Source of the DNA: JAVVEZ01 sp032250895
GTDB taxonomy: Bacteria; Pseudomonadota; Gammaproteobacteria; Pseudomonadales; Pseudohongiellaceae
Assembly (NCBI GenBank): GCA_032250895.1
Contig: JAVVEZ010000004.1
Span: 18,122-82,121 of the forward strand
Length of the DNA: 64,000 bases
Direction of reading: 5' to 3'
Within the stretch, counting starts at the first letter, position 1. Each line of letters opens with the position of its first letter. Shown here in pieces: positions 54,622-63,352 of the stretch. Made by a program: the position numbers and the translations under genes. The notes beneath the pieces are model-generated. The model did not search any database and was not told the origin of the DNA. It saw only the letters and a list, made by a program, of their open reading frames with translations.

Positions 54622-55622
54622 ATTTTTTAATAAACGCATGGTATAAAAAAGCCGCCTGGCTTTATTTGCTGCGGCCACTGGCTTTTGTGTTTGGACAGGT
54701 GGTGCGCTACCGGCGCCGGCAATATCAGACGGGCAGGCGCCCATCTTATACGGCAACAGTACCTGTCATCATCGTGGGCAATATCACTGTCGGGGGCACC
54801 GGAAAAACCCCTCTGGTTATTTTCCTCGCCCGCCATCTGCGCAATGCCGGTTACCATCCCGGCATCGTCAGCCGGGGCTATGGCTCTGCAGCAGCACATT
54901 ATCCCTATACCGTGACTGCCGCGAGCTCCGCCCTCACTGCGGGTGATGAGGCCCTGCTGCTTGCCGCAGACAGTGACTGTCCGGTGGTCATTGCAGCAGA
55001 TCGGGTCAGTGCGCTGCGACAGTTACTCGCGGAGTTCGACTGCAATGTCGTGCTCAGTGATGACGGTCTGCAACATTATGCCATGGCCCGGACCATTGAA
55101 ATTGCCGTGCTCGATGGCCGCCGGGGCCTGGGCAATGGCTGCTTGTTGCCAGCGGGGCCGCTGCGTGAAAATGCCGAACGTCTGTCCGAAGTGGACCATG
55201 TGGTCTGCAATGGCAACGCGCAGGGTCCCGGGATACCTGAGAATGCGATTCCCATGTATTTGCAGGCCAGATATTTGTGTCATCTTCGCAGTGGTGAGAA
55301 GCGGGCTCTGCATACTGTGGCCAGCAGTCAGAAAGTACATGCGGTGGCGGGCATCGGCAATCCCGAACGTTTTTTCAGCACACTCACACAATGCGGTTTT
55401 GCTATCATCAGTCACGTTTTTCGGGATCACTATCGCTACCGGGCAGCTGACCTTGAATTCAATGATGAACTGGATGTCATCATGACTGAAAAAGATGCCG
55501 TCAAGTGCAAGGCCTTTGCCAACGAGCGCTGCTGGTACCTGAAAGTGGAGGCGGTGCTGCCGGAAAGTTTTGGCGCTGCCCTGCTGCAGCAACTGGCAAC
55601 CTTGACTGCTCCTGCCATCTAG
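54618..55622 (+). CDS. lpxK: Tetraacyldisaccharide 4'-kinase LpxK
   Basis: Phosphorylates the lipid A precursor at the 4' position. P-loop VGNITVGGTGKTPLV near 55-70, followed by RGYGSAA and DDGLQHYAMAR. 334 residues, N-terminal membrane-association segment present. Its stop codon is part of the stem of the repeat at 55621-55682. Confidence 0.95.
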   Translation: MNFLINAWYKKAAWLYLLRPLAFVFGQVVRYRRRQYQTGRRPSYTATVPVIIVGNITVGGTGKTPLVIFLARHLRNAGYHPGIVSRGYGSAAAHYPYTVTAASSALTAGDEALLLAADSDCPVVIAADRVSALRQLLAEFDCNVVLSDDGLQHYAMARTIEIAVLDGRRGLGNGCLLPAGPLRENAERLSEVDHVVCNGNAQGPGIPENAIPMYLQARYLCHLRSGEKRALHTVASSQKVHAVAGIGNPERFFSTLTQCGFAIISHVFRDHYRYRAADLEFNDELDVIMTEKDAVKCKAFANERCWYLKVEAVLPESFGAALLQQLATLTAPAI

Positions 55623-55682
55623 CAGGCTGTTGAAAAACAGCCTGCTAGGCCGGGTCATGGATGGACTTTTTCAACAAACTGT
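55621..55682. repeat. Dispersed stem-loop repeat, copy B, after lpxK
   Basis: AGCAGGCTGTT / AACAGCCTGCT (55621-55631 and 55636-55646) form an 11-bp stem with a GAAA loop. Read on the minus strand, the element starts ACAGTTTGTTGAAAAAGTCC exactly like copy A at 37075 and stays similar to its end. May attenuate transcription between lpxK and the genes downstream. Confidence 0.7.
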
Positions 55683-55700
55683 TAACTGACTGGATATACC

Positions 55701-55889
55701 ATGGATAAAAAATTACTGAGCATCCTGGTTTGTCCCCTTTGCAAGGGCGAACTGTTCTACCAGCGGGACAATGAAGAGTTGATCTGTTATTTCGACCGTC
55801 TGGCCTATCCCATTCGCGACGGCATTCCCATCATGCTGGAAGAAGAAGCCCGTGCCTTGAGTCCGGAAGAGAAGGCCAGGAAAAAGTAA
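55701..55889 (+). CDS. Trm112-family small protein (YcaR type)
   Basis: 62 residues with C-x2-C near the N terminus ([10 protein letters not shown]) and the family segment [18 protein letters not shown]. Trm112 relatives act as small partners of methyltransferases; the bacterial YcaR role is unclear. Conserved between lpxK and kdsB in many gammaproteobacteria. Its stop overlaps the kdsB ATG by one base. Confidence 0.9.
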   Translation: MDKKLLSILVCPLCKGELFYQRDNEELICYFDRLAYPIRDGIPIMLEEEARALSPEEKARKK

Positions 55890-56662
55890 TGGGCTTCACC
55901 GTCATTATTCCGGCTCGCTATCAATCCAGCCGCCTGCCGGGCAAGGTACTGCTCGACATCGCCGGTAAACCCATGATTCAGCATGTGGTGGAAAGGGCCT
56001 GGCAAAGTCAGGCCACTGCGGTTTATGTGGCGACCGATGATAGCCGTATTCAACAATGCTGTGAGGACTTCGGGGCAAGGGTCTGCATGACGGCCAGCAC
56101 ACATCAGTCCGGCACCGACCGGCTTGCCGAAGCCGTACAAAACCTGGGGCTTGCCGGGGATGACATNNNNNNNNNNGTGCAGGGTGACGAGCCCCTGCTG
56201 CTTGCTGCCGTCATCGATCAGGTGGCTGCCGACACACAGCGTTATCCGCTGGCCGGAATCTGTACGCTCTATGACGCATTCAACAACAGCCGGGATGTCC
56301 TGAATCCCAACCTGGTGAAAGTGGTCATGGATCACGAGGGCTATGCCCTGTATTTTTCACGTGCAGCGATTCCCTGGTGCCGGGATGACACTGACGCAGG
56401 CACAGAGCTCCCCCCGGACAGCCCGCCAGCCTACAAGCGTCATATCGGCATTTACGCCTACCGGGTAGCCATACTGCAGCAGTTCGTAGGCTGGCCGGTG
56501 GCGGACATCGAAGCCATGGAAAAGCTGGAGCAGTTACGGGCCCTGGCGCGGGGCTTGAGAATTCATGTGGCACGCTGCTGTGAATCCCTGCCTCCGGGCG
56601 TGGATACCGAAGCCGAGTTGGCTCACGTTCGCAAGCTGTTTCAGAGAGAGCAGGGCGCATGA
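55889..56662 (+). CDS. kdsB: CMP-KDO synthetase KdsB, interrupted by an N run
   Basis: Activates KDO with CTP for LPS inner-core synthesis. N-terminal nucleotide-binding motif [20 protein letters not shown], later VQGDEPLL and [13 protein letters not shown]. 257 residues, normal. Ten N at 56167-56176 hide four residues just before VQGDEP, where relatives have a short V-N-V-like strand; the flanks stay in frame and family spacing is kept, so the gene is almost surely intact. Followed directly by murB with a 4-nt overlap; the ptpA gene found between them in Pseudomonas-like genomes is absent. Confidence 0.92.
   Translation: MGFTVIIPARYQSSRLPGKVLLDIAGKPMIQHVVERAWQSQATAVYVATDDSRIQQCCEDFGARVCMTASTHQSGTDRLAEAVQNLGLAGDDXXXXVQGDEPLLLAAVIDQVAADTQRYPLAGICTLYDAFNNSRDVLNPNLVKVVMDHEGYALYFSRAAIPWCRDDTDAGTELPPDSPPAYKRHIGIYAYRVAILQQFVGWPVADIEAMEKLEQLRALARGLRIHVARCCESLPPGVDTEAELAHVRKLFQREQGA
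56167..56176. other. Assembly gap (10 N)
   Basis: Ten unknown bases inside kdsB. The length fits the missing coding positions, so it may be a true-size gap rather than a placeholder. Confidence 0.99.
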
Positions 56663-57720
56663 CTGAAACCGTCATCAGCCACCCACATAATCCCGGTCTG
56701 TTGCACATGAAAATTCTGGAAAATGTTGATCTGAGAAATTTCAATACCTTTCATGTCAGTGCTCATGCCCGCTATTTCGCCGCTGTCAGCGACATTGCCC
56801 AGCTCAGACAGGCCCTGGATTTTTGCAGACAACAGAATCTGTCCTTCATGCTGATCGGGCAGGGCAGCAACCTCCTGTTCAAGAAGGATTATCCGGGTCT
56901 GGTCATCGAGCTGAATATCAGGGGCATCACACGGGTACAGGAAAACGATACCCACTATCTGCTCAGAGCCAATGCTGGGGAGAACTGGCATGACTTTGTA
57001 CTGTACTGCCTCGACCACGCTTGTTTTGGGCTGGAGAATCTGTCGCTGATACCCGGTACGGTGGGGGCGGCACCGGTACAGAACATCGGGGCCTACGGCG
57101 TGGAGATAAGTGAGTGCCTGCATGAACTGGAAGCCCTGGAAATCGCCTCCGGCTCATTGCGGACCTTCAGTAACGCCGAGTGCGGCTTCTCCTATCGGGG
57201 CAGCGTCTTCAAGCAGGTACTCAAGGATCAATACATCATTTGCAGTGTCACCTTCAGGCTGTCGAAAACCCCCCGGGTCAATCTTTCCTACCATAGCCTG
57301 AAACAGGCCCTGAAGAATGTTCCCGAAGCCGAACTCACGCCACAACGTGTCAGCGCCTGCGTTTGTGAGATCCGCCGTTCAAAGTTGCCGGATCCTGGCA
57401 TTATCGGCAATGCCGGCAGTTTTTTCTGGAATCCGGTGCTGGAGGCCGGGCATTTTGCCGAACTGCAGAAAAGGTTTCCTGATATAGTCGCTTACCCCGA
57501 TCATGGCAAAGTCAAAGTCGCCGCTGCCTGGTTGATTGAACAGGCCGGCTGGAAAGGCTACCGGGAAGGCGATGTCGGTGTGCATCGGGAACATGCGCTG
57601 GTGCTGGTCAATCATGGTCAGGCCAGCGGGGCGCAGTTGTATGAACTTTCGCTCAGGATACAGGCTTCGGTGCAAGCCATGTTCGGGATTGAATTGCAGC
57701 CTGAGGTGAGGATTATTTGA
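56659..57720 (+). CDS. murB: UDP-N-acetylenolpyruvoylglucosamine reductase MurB
   Basis: FAD enzyme of peptidoglycan precursor synthesis that reduces the enolpyruvyl group with NADPH. 353 residues, type I (E. coli-like). Seen: NVDLRNFNTFHV, IGQGSNLLF, PGTVGAAPVQNIGAYGVE, SYRGSVFK, the catalytic Ser in GNAGSFFWNP and the C-terminal Glu in LQPEVRII. The ATG overlaps the kdsB stop; a second ATG at 56707 (MKILENVDL) is a possible shorter start. Confidence 0.94.
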   Translation: MTETVISHPHNPGLLHMKILENVDLRNFNTFHVSAHARYFAAVSDIAQLRQALDFCRQQNLSFMLIGQGSNLLFKKDYPGLVIELNIRGITRVQENDTHYLLRANAGENWHDFVLYCLDHACFGLENLSLIPGTVGAAPVQNIGAYGVEISECLHELEALEIASGSLRTFSNAECGFSYRGSVFKQVLKDQYIICSVTFRLSKTPRVNLSYHSLKQALKNVPEAELTPQRVSACVCEIRRSKLPDPGIIGNAGSFFWNPVLEAGHFAELQKRFPDIVAYPDHGKVKVAAAWLIEQAGWKGYREGDVGVHREHALVLVNHGQASGAQLYELSLRIQASVQAMFGIELQPEVRII

Positions 57721-59540
57721 ATTTCGATGCCTCCGTCTTTCTCAAACACGCCAGCCCACGTCCTGGGGTTTATCGCATGTTTGATGAAAAAGGCGAACTG
57801 TTGTATGTGGGCAAGGCCAAAAACCTGAAAAAACGCCTCTCCAATTACTTCCGTACCGGCGGCCTGGACACCAAGACCATCGCGCTGGTAAACCGGATTC
57901 ATCACATCGAGACCACGATCACCAACAGCGAAACCGAAGCTCTGCTGCTGGAACAGAACCTGATCAAGGAAAAACGCCCGCCGTATAACATCATGCTGCG
58001 GGATGACAAGTCCTACCCCTATATTTATCTTTCCAGCGACGATGCCTATCCACGCCTGGCCCTGCATCGGGGCGCAAAAAAAGCCGCCGGCAAGTACTTC
58101 GGTCCCTTTCCCAGTGCCGGCGCGGTGCGGGAAAGCCTGGCTCTGCTGCAGAAGGTCTTCCATGTGCGGCAGTGCGAGGACAGCTATTTCCGCAACCGTA
58201 CCCGACCCTGCCTGCAATACCAGATCAAGCGCTGTTCCGGTCCCTGCGTCAAACTCACCACCCTCGAAGACTATGCCGAAGACGTGCGGCATTCCATCAT
58301 GTTTCTGGAGGGAAAAAATGATCAGATCGCCGAGGAACTGTTGAGGAGAATGGAGGCGCTGGCGGCGGAGCTGAAATTCGAGGCTGCCTCCGTGCTGCGC
58401 GATCAGATCAAGGATCTGCGCCTTATCCAGGAACGCCAGTATGTCTCCGGTGAAAAAGGTGATGTGGATGTCCTGGCCATGGCCATGGCCTCTGGCATCG
58501 TCTGTATCCAGATCATTTTTGTGCGCGGCGGCCGGGTATTGGGCAACAAGAACTACTATCCGAAATTTGTGCTGGAGACGCAACCGGAACAGATCATGCA
58601 CGCCTTTATCGCCCAGTTCTACCTGCGGCAAGAGAATCCTCATAACGCGCCCAGGGAACTCATCGTCAGCCACCAGCCGGAAGAGACCGACAACCTGGAA
58701 ACCGCTCTGGAATATCTCGGCAAGCACAAAATTCGCATCAAGAGTCAGGTTCGAGGGCACCGCCAGCAATGGCTGGAACTGGCCATGACCAATGCCCGGC
58801 ATGGGGTGCTGAACAAGCTCAACAGCAAACAGAACGTGCAGGCCCGCTTTGTCGCGTTGCAGCAGGCCTTGAAAACCGGGACGCTACCGCAGCGTCTCGA
58901 GTGTTTTGATATCAGCCACAGTGCCGGTGAAGCCACAGTGGCATCCTGCGTGGTGTTTGACCAGAACGGGCCCCTGAAATCGGATTACCGCCGTTTCAAT
59001 ATCGACAATATCACCCCTGGCGATGATTACGCCGCCATGGCGCAGGCGCTGAAAAGACGCTATGCCCGACTGAAGAAAGAGGAGGCCAGAATGCCGGATA
59101 TTCTGGTGATTGACGGCGGCAAGGGGCAGCTTGCCCAGGCCGAAAAGGTCTTGCAGGAACTGGATGTATCCAATGTGCAGCTTTTGGGAATCGCGAAGGG
59201 GATCAGTCGGCGGGCCGGGCAGGAGACCCTGTTCCTCGGAGGCAGCCACCAGGAAGTGGTTCTGGCCCCCGAATCACCGGCCCTGCATCTCTTGCAGCAT
59301 ATTCGCGATGAAGCTCACCGTTTTGCAATCACCGCCCACCGCGAACGCCGGGGTAAAAAACGCACCCGTTCCTTCCTGGACGACATCCCCGGCATTGGTC
59401 CCAAAAAACGCAGGGATCTGATTCGTTATTTCGGTGGCCAGCAGGAAATTCTGCGCGCCAGTATTCAGGACCTGCAAAAAGTCAGCGGTATCAGCAAGAC
59501 CCTGGCGGAAGCCATTCATGATTCTGTCCATGAAACGTGA
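57717..59540 (+). CDS. uvrC: Excinuclease ABC subunit C
   Basis: Makes the two incisions of nucleotide excision repair. 607 residues: GIY-YIG domain (RPGVYRMFDEKGELLYVGKAKNLKKR), UVR helix pair near 205-240, RNase H-like endonuclease domain (ECFDISHSAGEATVASCVVF, VIDGGKGQLAQA) and two helix-hairpin-helix motifs at the end (IPGIGPKKRRDLIRYFGG). TTG start overlapping the murB stop, preceded by GAGGTGAGG. Confidence 0.95.
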   Translation: MNFDASVFLKHASPRPGVYRMFDEKGELLYVGKAKNLKKRLSNYFRTGGLDTKTIALVNRIHHIETTITNSETEALLLEQNLIKEKRPPYNIMLRDDKSYPYIYLSSDDAYPRLALHRGAKKAAGKYFGPFPSAGAVRESLALLQKVFHVRQCEDSYFRNRTRPCLQYQIKRCSGPCVKLTTLEDYAEDVRHSIMFLEGKNDQIAEELLRRMEALAAELKFEAASVLRDQIKDLRLIQERQYVSGEKGDVDVLAMAMASGIVCIQIIFVRGGRVLGNKNYYPKFVLETQPEQIMHAFIAQFYLRQENPHNAPRELIVSHQPEETDNLETALEYLGKHKIRIKSQVRGHRQQWLELAMTNARHGVLNKLNSKQNVQARFVALQQALKTGTLPQRLECFDISHSAGEATVASCVVFDQNGPLKSDYRRFNIDNITPGDDYAAMAQALKRRYARLKKEEARMPDILVIDGGKGQLAQAEKVLQELDVSNVQLLGIAKGISRRAGQETLFLGGSHQEVVLAPESPALHLLQHIRDEAHRFAITAHRERRGKKRTRSFLDDIPGIGPKKRRDLIRYFGGQQEILRASIQDLQKVSGISKTLAEAIHDSVHET

Positions 59541-59654
59541 TCCATCGCTGTCGGCAGGATCCGTGTCAGACCCGGGAGAGTCCAAATTCGGAACCTTTAA
59601 GATAGGTTTTCGCTTGCCTGCGGGGTAGAATGTCATAAATTTCAACAACGCCCG

Positions 59655-60215
59655 ATGCGCATGAATGCAGCCAATTTCGTTACCTTTCTGAGAATCCTGG
59701 CAATTCCCGTGTTTATTGCCGTCTATTATTCCAGTCTGCCCTGGCATCAACTGCTTGCCTCCATCATCTTCACATTGGCCGCCCTCACTGACTGGCTGGA
59801 TGGCTATCTGGCCCGCAGGCTCAAACTGACCTCCCGTTTTGGTGCCTTTTTTGATCCGGTTGCCGACAAGCTGCTGGTGACCGTGGCCTTGGTGATGCTG
59901 GCCGCCAATTACACCAGTCCCTGGTTTGTGATCCCGGCCGCGATCATGGTAGCCAGGGAAGTGCTGGTATCCGCGTTGCGGGAATGGATGGCGGAAAATA
60001 AAAAGCGCGACAGTGTCGCTGTGGGCTATGTCGGCAAGGTCAAAACCACGGTGCAGATGAGCGCCATTATCGTTTTGCTGGCCATCGAGCCCCAGACAAC
60101 GCTATGGTTTCGGGAGCTGGGCTTCGTGCTGATTTATCTGGCCGCCGCGCTGACCCTGTGGTCCATGTTCATCTACCTTAAAAGCGCCTGGCCCGTGCTC
60201 AGCGCCGAGCTGTGA
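59655..60215 (+). CDS. pgsA: Phosphatidylglycerophosphate synthase PgsA
   Basis: Integral-membrane CDP-alcohol phosphotransferase making phosphatidylglycerophosphate from CDP-diacylglycerol and glycerol 3-phosphate. The motif D-x2-DG-x2-AR-x8-G-x3-D-x3-D reads DWLDGYLARRLKLTSRFGAF then FDPVADK. 186 residues. Located after uvrC and before tRNA-Gly-Cys-Leu, an order I know from Pseudomonas-like genomes. Confidence 0.94.
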   Translation: MRMNAANFVTFLRILAIPVFIAVYYSSLPWHQLLASIIFTLAALTDWLDGYLARRLKLTSRFGAFFDPVADKLLVTVALVMLAANYTSPWFVIPAAIMVAREVLVSALREWMAENKKRDSVAVGYVGKVKTTVQMSAIIVLLAIEPQTTLWFRELGFVLIYLAAALTLWSMFIYLKSAWPVLSAEL

Positions 60216-60255
60216 ACAGCTTGGAAAACAATGCGATTTTTCTGTCAATCATCTC

Positions 60256-60283
60256 TTGACTTGAGCCGTGGGCAGATTAGAAT
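60256..60283 (+). promoter_or_regulatory. Candidate promoter of the tRNA cluster
   Basis: TTGACT (60256-60261) and TAGAAT (60278-60283) with a 16-bp spacer, in the 238-bp gap after pgsA. The leader to the first tRNA would be about 165 nt. Confidence 0.5.
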
Positions 60284-60453
60284 AGCCACCTCTTCAAGGC
60301 CTGGTTCGGCAAGCATTTTCAGCTGACCGAAGCCAGCGGATACAGGGTCTTCCGAGAGTTTCCAGAAGTCTGTATATAGCCAAAGAGCCTGAGGTGGTGA
60401 ACTCTGGCCAGGATGGAATCTGATCCTGTGCAAAGAGGGTATTGGCAAATATT

Positions 60454-60529
<76 letters not shown>

Positions 60530-60586
60530 ATTTGCAAATAGATGGTCACTTGAAAAAACAGGGTCGTTTGAAAAAAGTCCCTCAAA

Positions 60587-60660
60587 GGCTGGATGGCAGA
60601 GTGGTTATGCAGCGGACTGCAACTCCGTGTACGCCGGTTCGATTCCGACTCCAGCCTCCA
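60587..60660 (+). tRNA. tRNA-Cys (GCA)
   Basis: Acceptor stem GGCTGGA / TCCAGCC, anticodon GCA at 60619-60621, discriminator T and encoded CCA at 60658-60660. 74 nt. Confidence 0.97.
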
Positions 60661-60778
60661 ATTCAACAGATGAGGTCAGACCTCCAGCCTTCAGACGACA
60701 ATTCCCGCATGGCTGGTTTCTGAGCTTGCGCAAGGCCCAGACAAGCCCGACACGGGATACACTGGCCACTCCCCTTCA

Positions 60779-60865
60779 GCCCGGGTGGCGAAACAGGTAG
60801 ACGCAAGGGACTTAAAATCCCTCGGAGGCAACTCCGTACCGGTTCGATTCCGGTCCCGGGCACCA
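60779..60865 (+). tRNA. tRNA-Leu (TAA)
   Basis: Acceptor stem GCCCGGG / CCCGGGC, anticodon TAA at 60813-60815, long variable arm typical of Leu, encoded CCA at 60863-60865. 87 nt. Its 3' end lies in a 20-bp direct repeat shared with 62050-62069, so it served as an integration site. Confidence 0.97.
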
Positions 60866-60878
60866 ATAAAATCAATGA
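60859..60878. repeat. Attachment-site-like direct repeat, tRNA side
   Basis: GGCACCAATAAAATCAATGA overlaps the last seven bases of tRNA-Leu and recurs exactly at 62050-62069. A tRNA 3' end duplicated at the far side of an islet with an integrase remnant is the mark of site-specific integration. Between it and brnA (60879-61109) I see nothing I can support. Confidence 0.8.
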
Positions 60879-61109
60879 CTTAAAAGTTTTTCTTTGCTGC
60901 CGCCCTCTTGGTGTTCTATGCAAAATAGGCGCTATGTGGTCAGTCTGGCTAATACAAAAGTTTAACCAGATGAATAAAGAAGAAAAGTATAAGCGCTACA
61001 GTTGATGCTCCTTTACACCATGTGAGGTATTTGCTTCTGGATCAGGAGATTGCAGGAATTCTCCCGCAAGTTGCAATGCCTGCAGTGAGAGAGTGCGGGC
61101 TTGAAGGGC

Positions 61110-61310
61110 TTATTTAACCCCTTCAATCAGGGAAATATCTTTCTTCAGGGTTTCATTGACCAGGGCATCCACATCAACACCCTTGAGTTTGGCTTTTTCG
61201 GCAAAGTAGTCGAGTACGTCTGCATCCAGATAGACGGGTAGATTCATGCTGGCATCCGGGTGATGGAACTTGCCCCGCTGGCCTTTGGAAAAATCGTATT
61301 CGTCTTTCAT
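61110..61310 (-). CDS. brnA: BrnA-type antitoxin
   Basis: 66 residues; antitoxin of type II BrnTA modules. The segment MNLPVYLDADVLDYFAEKAKLKGVDVDALVNETLKKDI is the ribbon-helix-helix DNA-binding region, normally used to bind the toxin's partner and repress the operon. ATG at 61310 has AAAGGTGA upstream; a GTG at 61319 is an alternative. It follows brnT in the usual toxin-first order. Confidence 0.85.
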   Translation of the reverse strand: MKDEYDFSKGQRGKFHHPDASMNLPVYLDADVLDYFAEKAKLKGVDVDALVNETLKKDISLIEGVK

Positions 61311-61342
61311 GTTGGTCACCTTTCTTTGGGCTTTTTTGCTCT

Positions 61343-61639
61343 TCAGCCTTGCTCATACTGCCTGATTTCATGCCGGCTGGCACGTCGGGCAGAGATGATG
61401 CGAATGCTTACTATATCACTGTTTTCTTCCCGGTGAGTATGGACCACCACCAGATAATGCTGGCCTGCAGCCTGGCCCAGGGTGATCCAGCGTTCTTCTT
61501 CCTGGCTGGAGGTGTCCGGGTCTGGCACGGTCACGGTCATGGGGTCCAGAAATACCCCGGCAGCCTGTTTGAAGCTTACGCCATGTTTGCTGAGATTGGA
61601 CCGGGCCTTGTTCGGGTCCCATTCAAAGTTATAGTGCAT
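61343..61639 (-). CDS. brnT: BrnT-type toxin
   Basis: 98 residues. The start HYNFEWDPNKARSNLSKHGVSFKQAAGVFLDP and the end IRIISARRASRHEIRQYE match the BrnT ribonuclease family (RelE-like fold); the conserved Arg/Lys/His positions at the end of the fold are visible. Immediately downstream of the integrase remnant and upstream of brnA. Intact, so it may stabilise the islet. Confidence 0.88.
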   Translation of the reverse strand: MHYNFEWDPNKARSNLSKHGVSFKQAAGVFLDPMTVTVPDPDTSSQEEERWITLGQAAGQHYLVVVHTHREENSDIVSIRIISARRASRHEIRQYEQG

Positions 61640-61644
61640 CCCTG

Positions 61645-62049
61645 TTATTCCTCAACCTTGGCCATCATGTAATCAGTGATCCACTGTATGGGGTCGCGCA
61701 GCCGTTCGGTGCCTGGAACAATATACCCTGCAGTCACGTCATTGGAAAACTTGTGATGTGAGCAGGCGCTTCAGGGCATAGGCCGGAATGTCCAGGCTTT
61801 CGGCGATGGTAATGAAGGTGCGGCGCAGGTCATGCAGAGTAAAGCTAATGCCGCTGTGTTCTGTGACCTTTTCAAGGGCAGTACGGGGTTCCTTCAGGGG
61901 GCCATCAGTGAACGGGAAGGGGTTAACAGGGTCTGGCTGCGTTTGACTGTGTACCAACCTCGGGTTTTGCTGAGCCGATCCACCGGGTTTACCAGGATGG
62001 TCGGCGTGCCGTCTTTCTGCTCGTAGCGATCCATGACGAAGTTGAAGAA
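61645..62049 (-). pseudogene. Tyrosine integrase remnant (P4-like), truncated and frameshifted
   Basis: Translating the minus strand gives, in three frames, FFNFVMDRYEQKDGTPTILV and NPVDRLSKTRGWYTVKRSQT (core-binding region), then GISFTLHDLRRTFITIAESL and DIPAYALKRLL (box II HxLRR), then HKFSNDVTAGYIVPGTERLR and a normal-looking C terminus ending before a TAA at 61645-61647. The N-terminal half is missing, about 100 residues with the first catalytic Arg are deleted, and a further one-base shift falls near 61755. The break at the right end abuts the direct repeat. Confidence 0.8.
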
Positions 62050-62069
62050 GGCACCAATAAAATCAATGA
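62050..62069. repeat. Attachment-site-like direct repeat, distal copy
   Basis: Exact 20-bp copy of 60859-60878, 1191 bp downstream. It borders the truncated integrase, so the original element was probably larger and shrank by deletion. Confidence 0.8.
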
Positions 62070-62100
62070 GTTATGTATTATTCTTTTTCGGCAGGGTTTC

Positions 62101-62322
62101 TTATCTTGTCTGGATGACACTTGACTGCCCATGGCAGGAAACCATGTAGGGAACGATGTAGGTCAACCCCATTTGAAACAGGAGCTTGACGCTCAGGGGG
62201 CTGCCCAGGAACAAGTCATAATGATTGATGAGATTCAGGATCGTTCCGACCAGCAGAGCAACCCTGAGGGCTCGTGGAGATATCTCAGGATGTAGCAGCG
62301 TCTTCAGCATAACACTCTTCAT
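62101..62322 (-). CDS. NrtS-like nitrate/nitrite transport-associated membrane protein
   Basis: 73 residues from the ATG at 62322 (frame open from a TTG at 62370). Two hydrophobic helices. RALRVALLVGTILNLINHYDLFLG and KLLFQMGLTYIVPYMVSCHG resemble the small NrtS family. Start uncertain; ATG 62310 is also possible. It lies just outside the islet, with no nitrate genes seen nearby. Confidence 0.7.
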   Translation of the reverse strand: MKSVMLKTLLHPEISPRALRVALLVGTILNLINHYDLFLGSPLSVKLLFQMGLTYIVPYMVSCHGQSSVIQTR

Positions 62323-62510
62323 ATCCAATAAAAGGCTGGTATTCTCGGTAGATAGCGCATGGCTTGTCAATCATTATTGATGATCCAAGAACATCATAGA
62401 ATAAGCAGAAAATACCTTGCGGCTGTTGCTCTACCATCCAATCAGTTCAAATAAAAAGATGATTAGTCTGGATCGGGCATGTAAAATCGCCAGCAGGGTC
62501 AGGAACCAGA

Positions 62511-63338
62511 ATGGGTCAGGATTTTATGAACATGATAGCGCAGAGAGATCCGGGCGATAATTTGCTGACAATCAGTCAGGCTGCCAGGTTTTTACAGGTC
62601 AGCCAGATATCCTTGCGACGCTGGACAGACAGCGGCAAACTGAAATGCCTGCGCATAGGGCCACGCCGTGAGCGCCGCTTCAGGAAGGATGACTTGTTGT
62701 CCTTTGCCGGCAATCCGGAGCAGGAAGCCAAGGTCAGCGAAATCCCCGCTGCCTCCGTTGCCGAGCGTCCTGTGGAGGCGCTGTGTCACCCGGATAGCAG
62801 CCTCACACTGGAAGGACTGACAGTAAACTACGGCAGCCATCTGTGTTCCTTGTATGAATCCGATCGGGGTCGTTTGAAAATGTCGGTACCCTTCCTGGCC
62901 GAAGGTTTGCGTCGGCAGGATGTCTGCTATCTGGTCGCGTCCAGTGCTGTCAGCAGCAAAATCATTGCTGCCTTGAGACAGGTGGAAGAGGGTGTGGATG
63001 AAGCTCTTCGGAACCGGCTGCTGCGCGTTTCCGAAGGCGCCGCCAGCGCCGAGGCGATGTGCCAGTATTTTGAAAGCGAGTTTATTGACGCCACCCAGTC
63101 CGGAACCCATGCCATAAGAGTCCTGGGCGACATGGCATGGTTCCTCGATCATGGCCTCAGTCTGGCAGAATTGTCGGAGTTCGAAATACGTTACAACCAC
63201 AATCTCGGCCGTCGTTTTCCCGTGGTCAGCCTGTGCCAGTATGATGCCCGCCGTTTCAATGGCAGTGGAATATTGATAGCCCTGAAGTCTCATGAAGATA
63301 CCTTCAACTATCCACTGTCCCGGTTTATCAGTATCTAA
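62511..63338 (+). CDS. Transcriptional regulator: MerR/excisionase HTH plus MEDS domain (DcmR-like)
   Basis: 275 residues. Residues about 17-65 (LLTISQAARFLQVSQISLRRWTDSGKLKCLRIGPRRERRF) are a MerR/excisionase-type helix-turn-helix. From about 100 on, YGSHLCSLYESDRGRLKMSVPFLAEGLRRQDVCYLVA starts a MEDS domain, the sensory module named for methanogens/methylotrophs and DcmR, which responds to dichloromethane in Methylobacterium-type bacteria. ATG with AGGAA upstream. The next gene is a PQQ alcohol dehydrogenase 14 nt away in the same direction, so the regulator may sense a C1 or alcohol compound and control it. Confidence 0.82.
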   Translation: MGQDFMNMIAQRDPGDNLLTISQAARFLQVSQISLRRWTDSGKLKCLRIGPRRERRFRKDDLLSFAGNPEQEAKVSEIPAASVAERPVEALCHPDSSLTLEGLTVNYGSHLCSLYESDRGRLKMSVPFLAEGLRRQDVCYLVASSAVSSKIIAALRQVEEGVDEALRNRLLRVSEGAASAEAMCQYFESEFIDATQSGTHAIRVLGDMAWFLDHGLSLAELSEFEIRYNHNLGRRFPVVSLCQYDARRFNGSGILIALKSHEDTFNYPLSRFISI

Positions 63339-63352
63339 AAAGGGGGCCCGGC

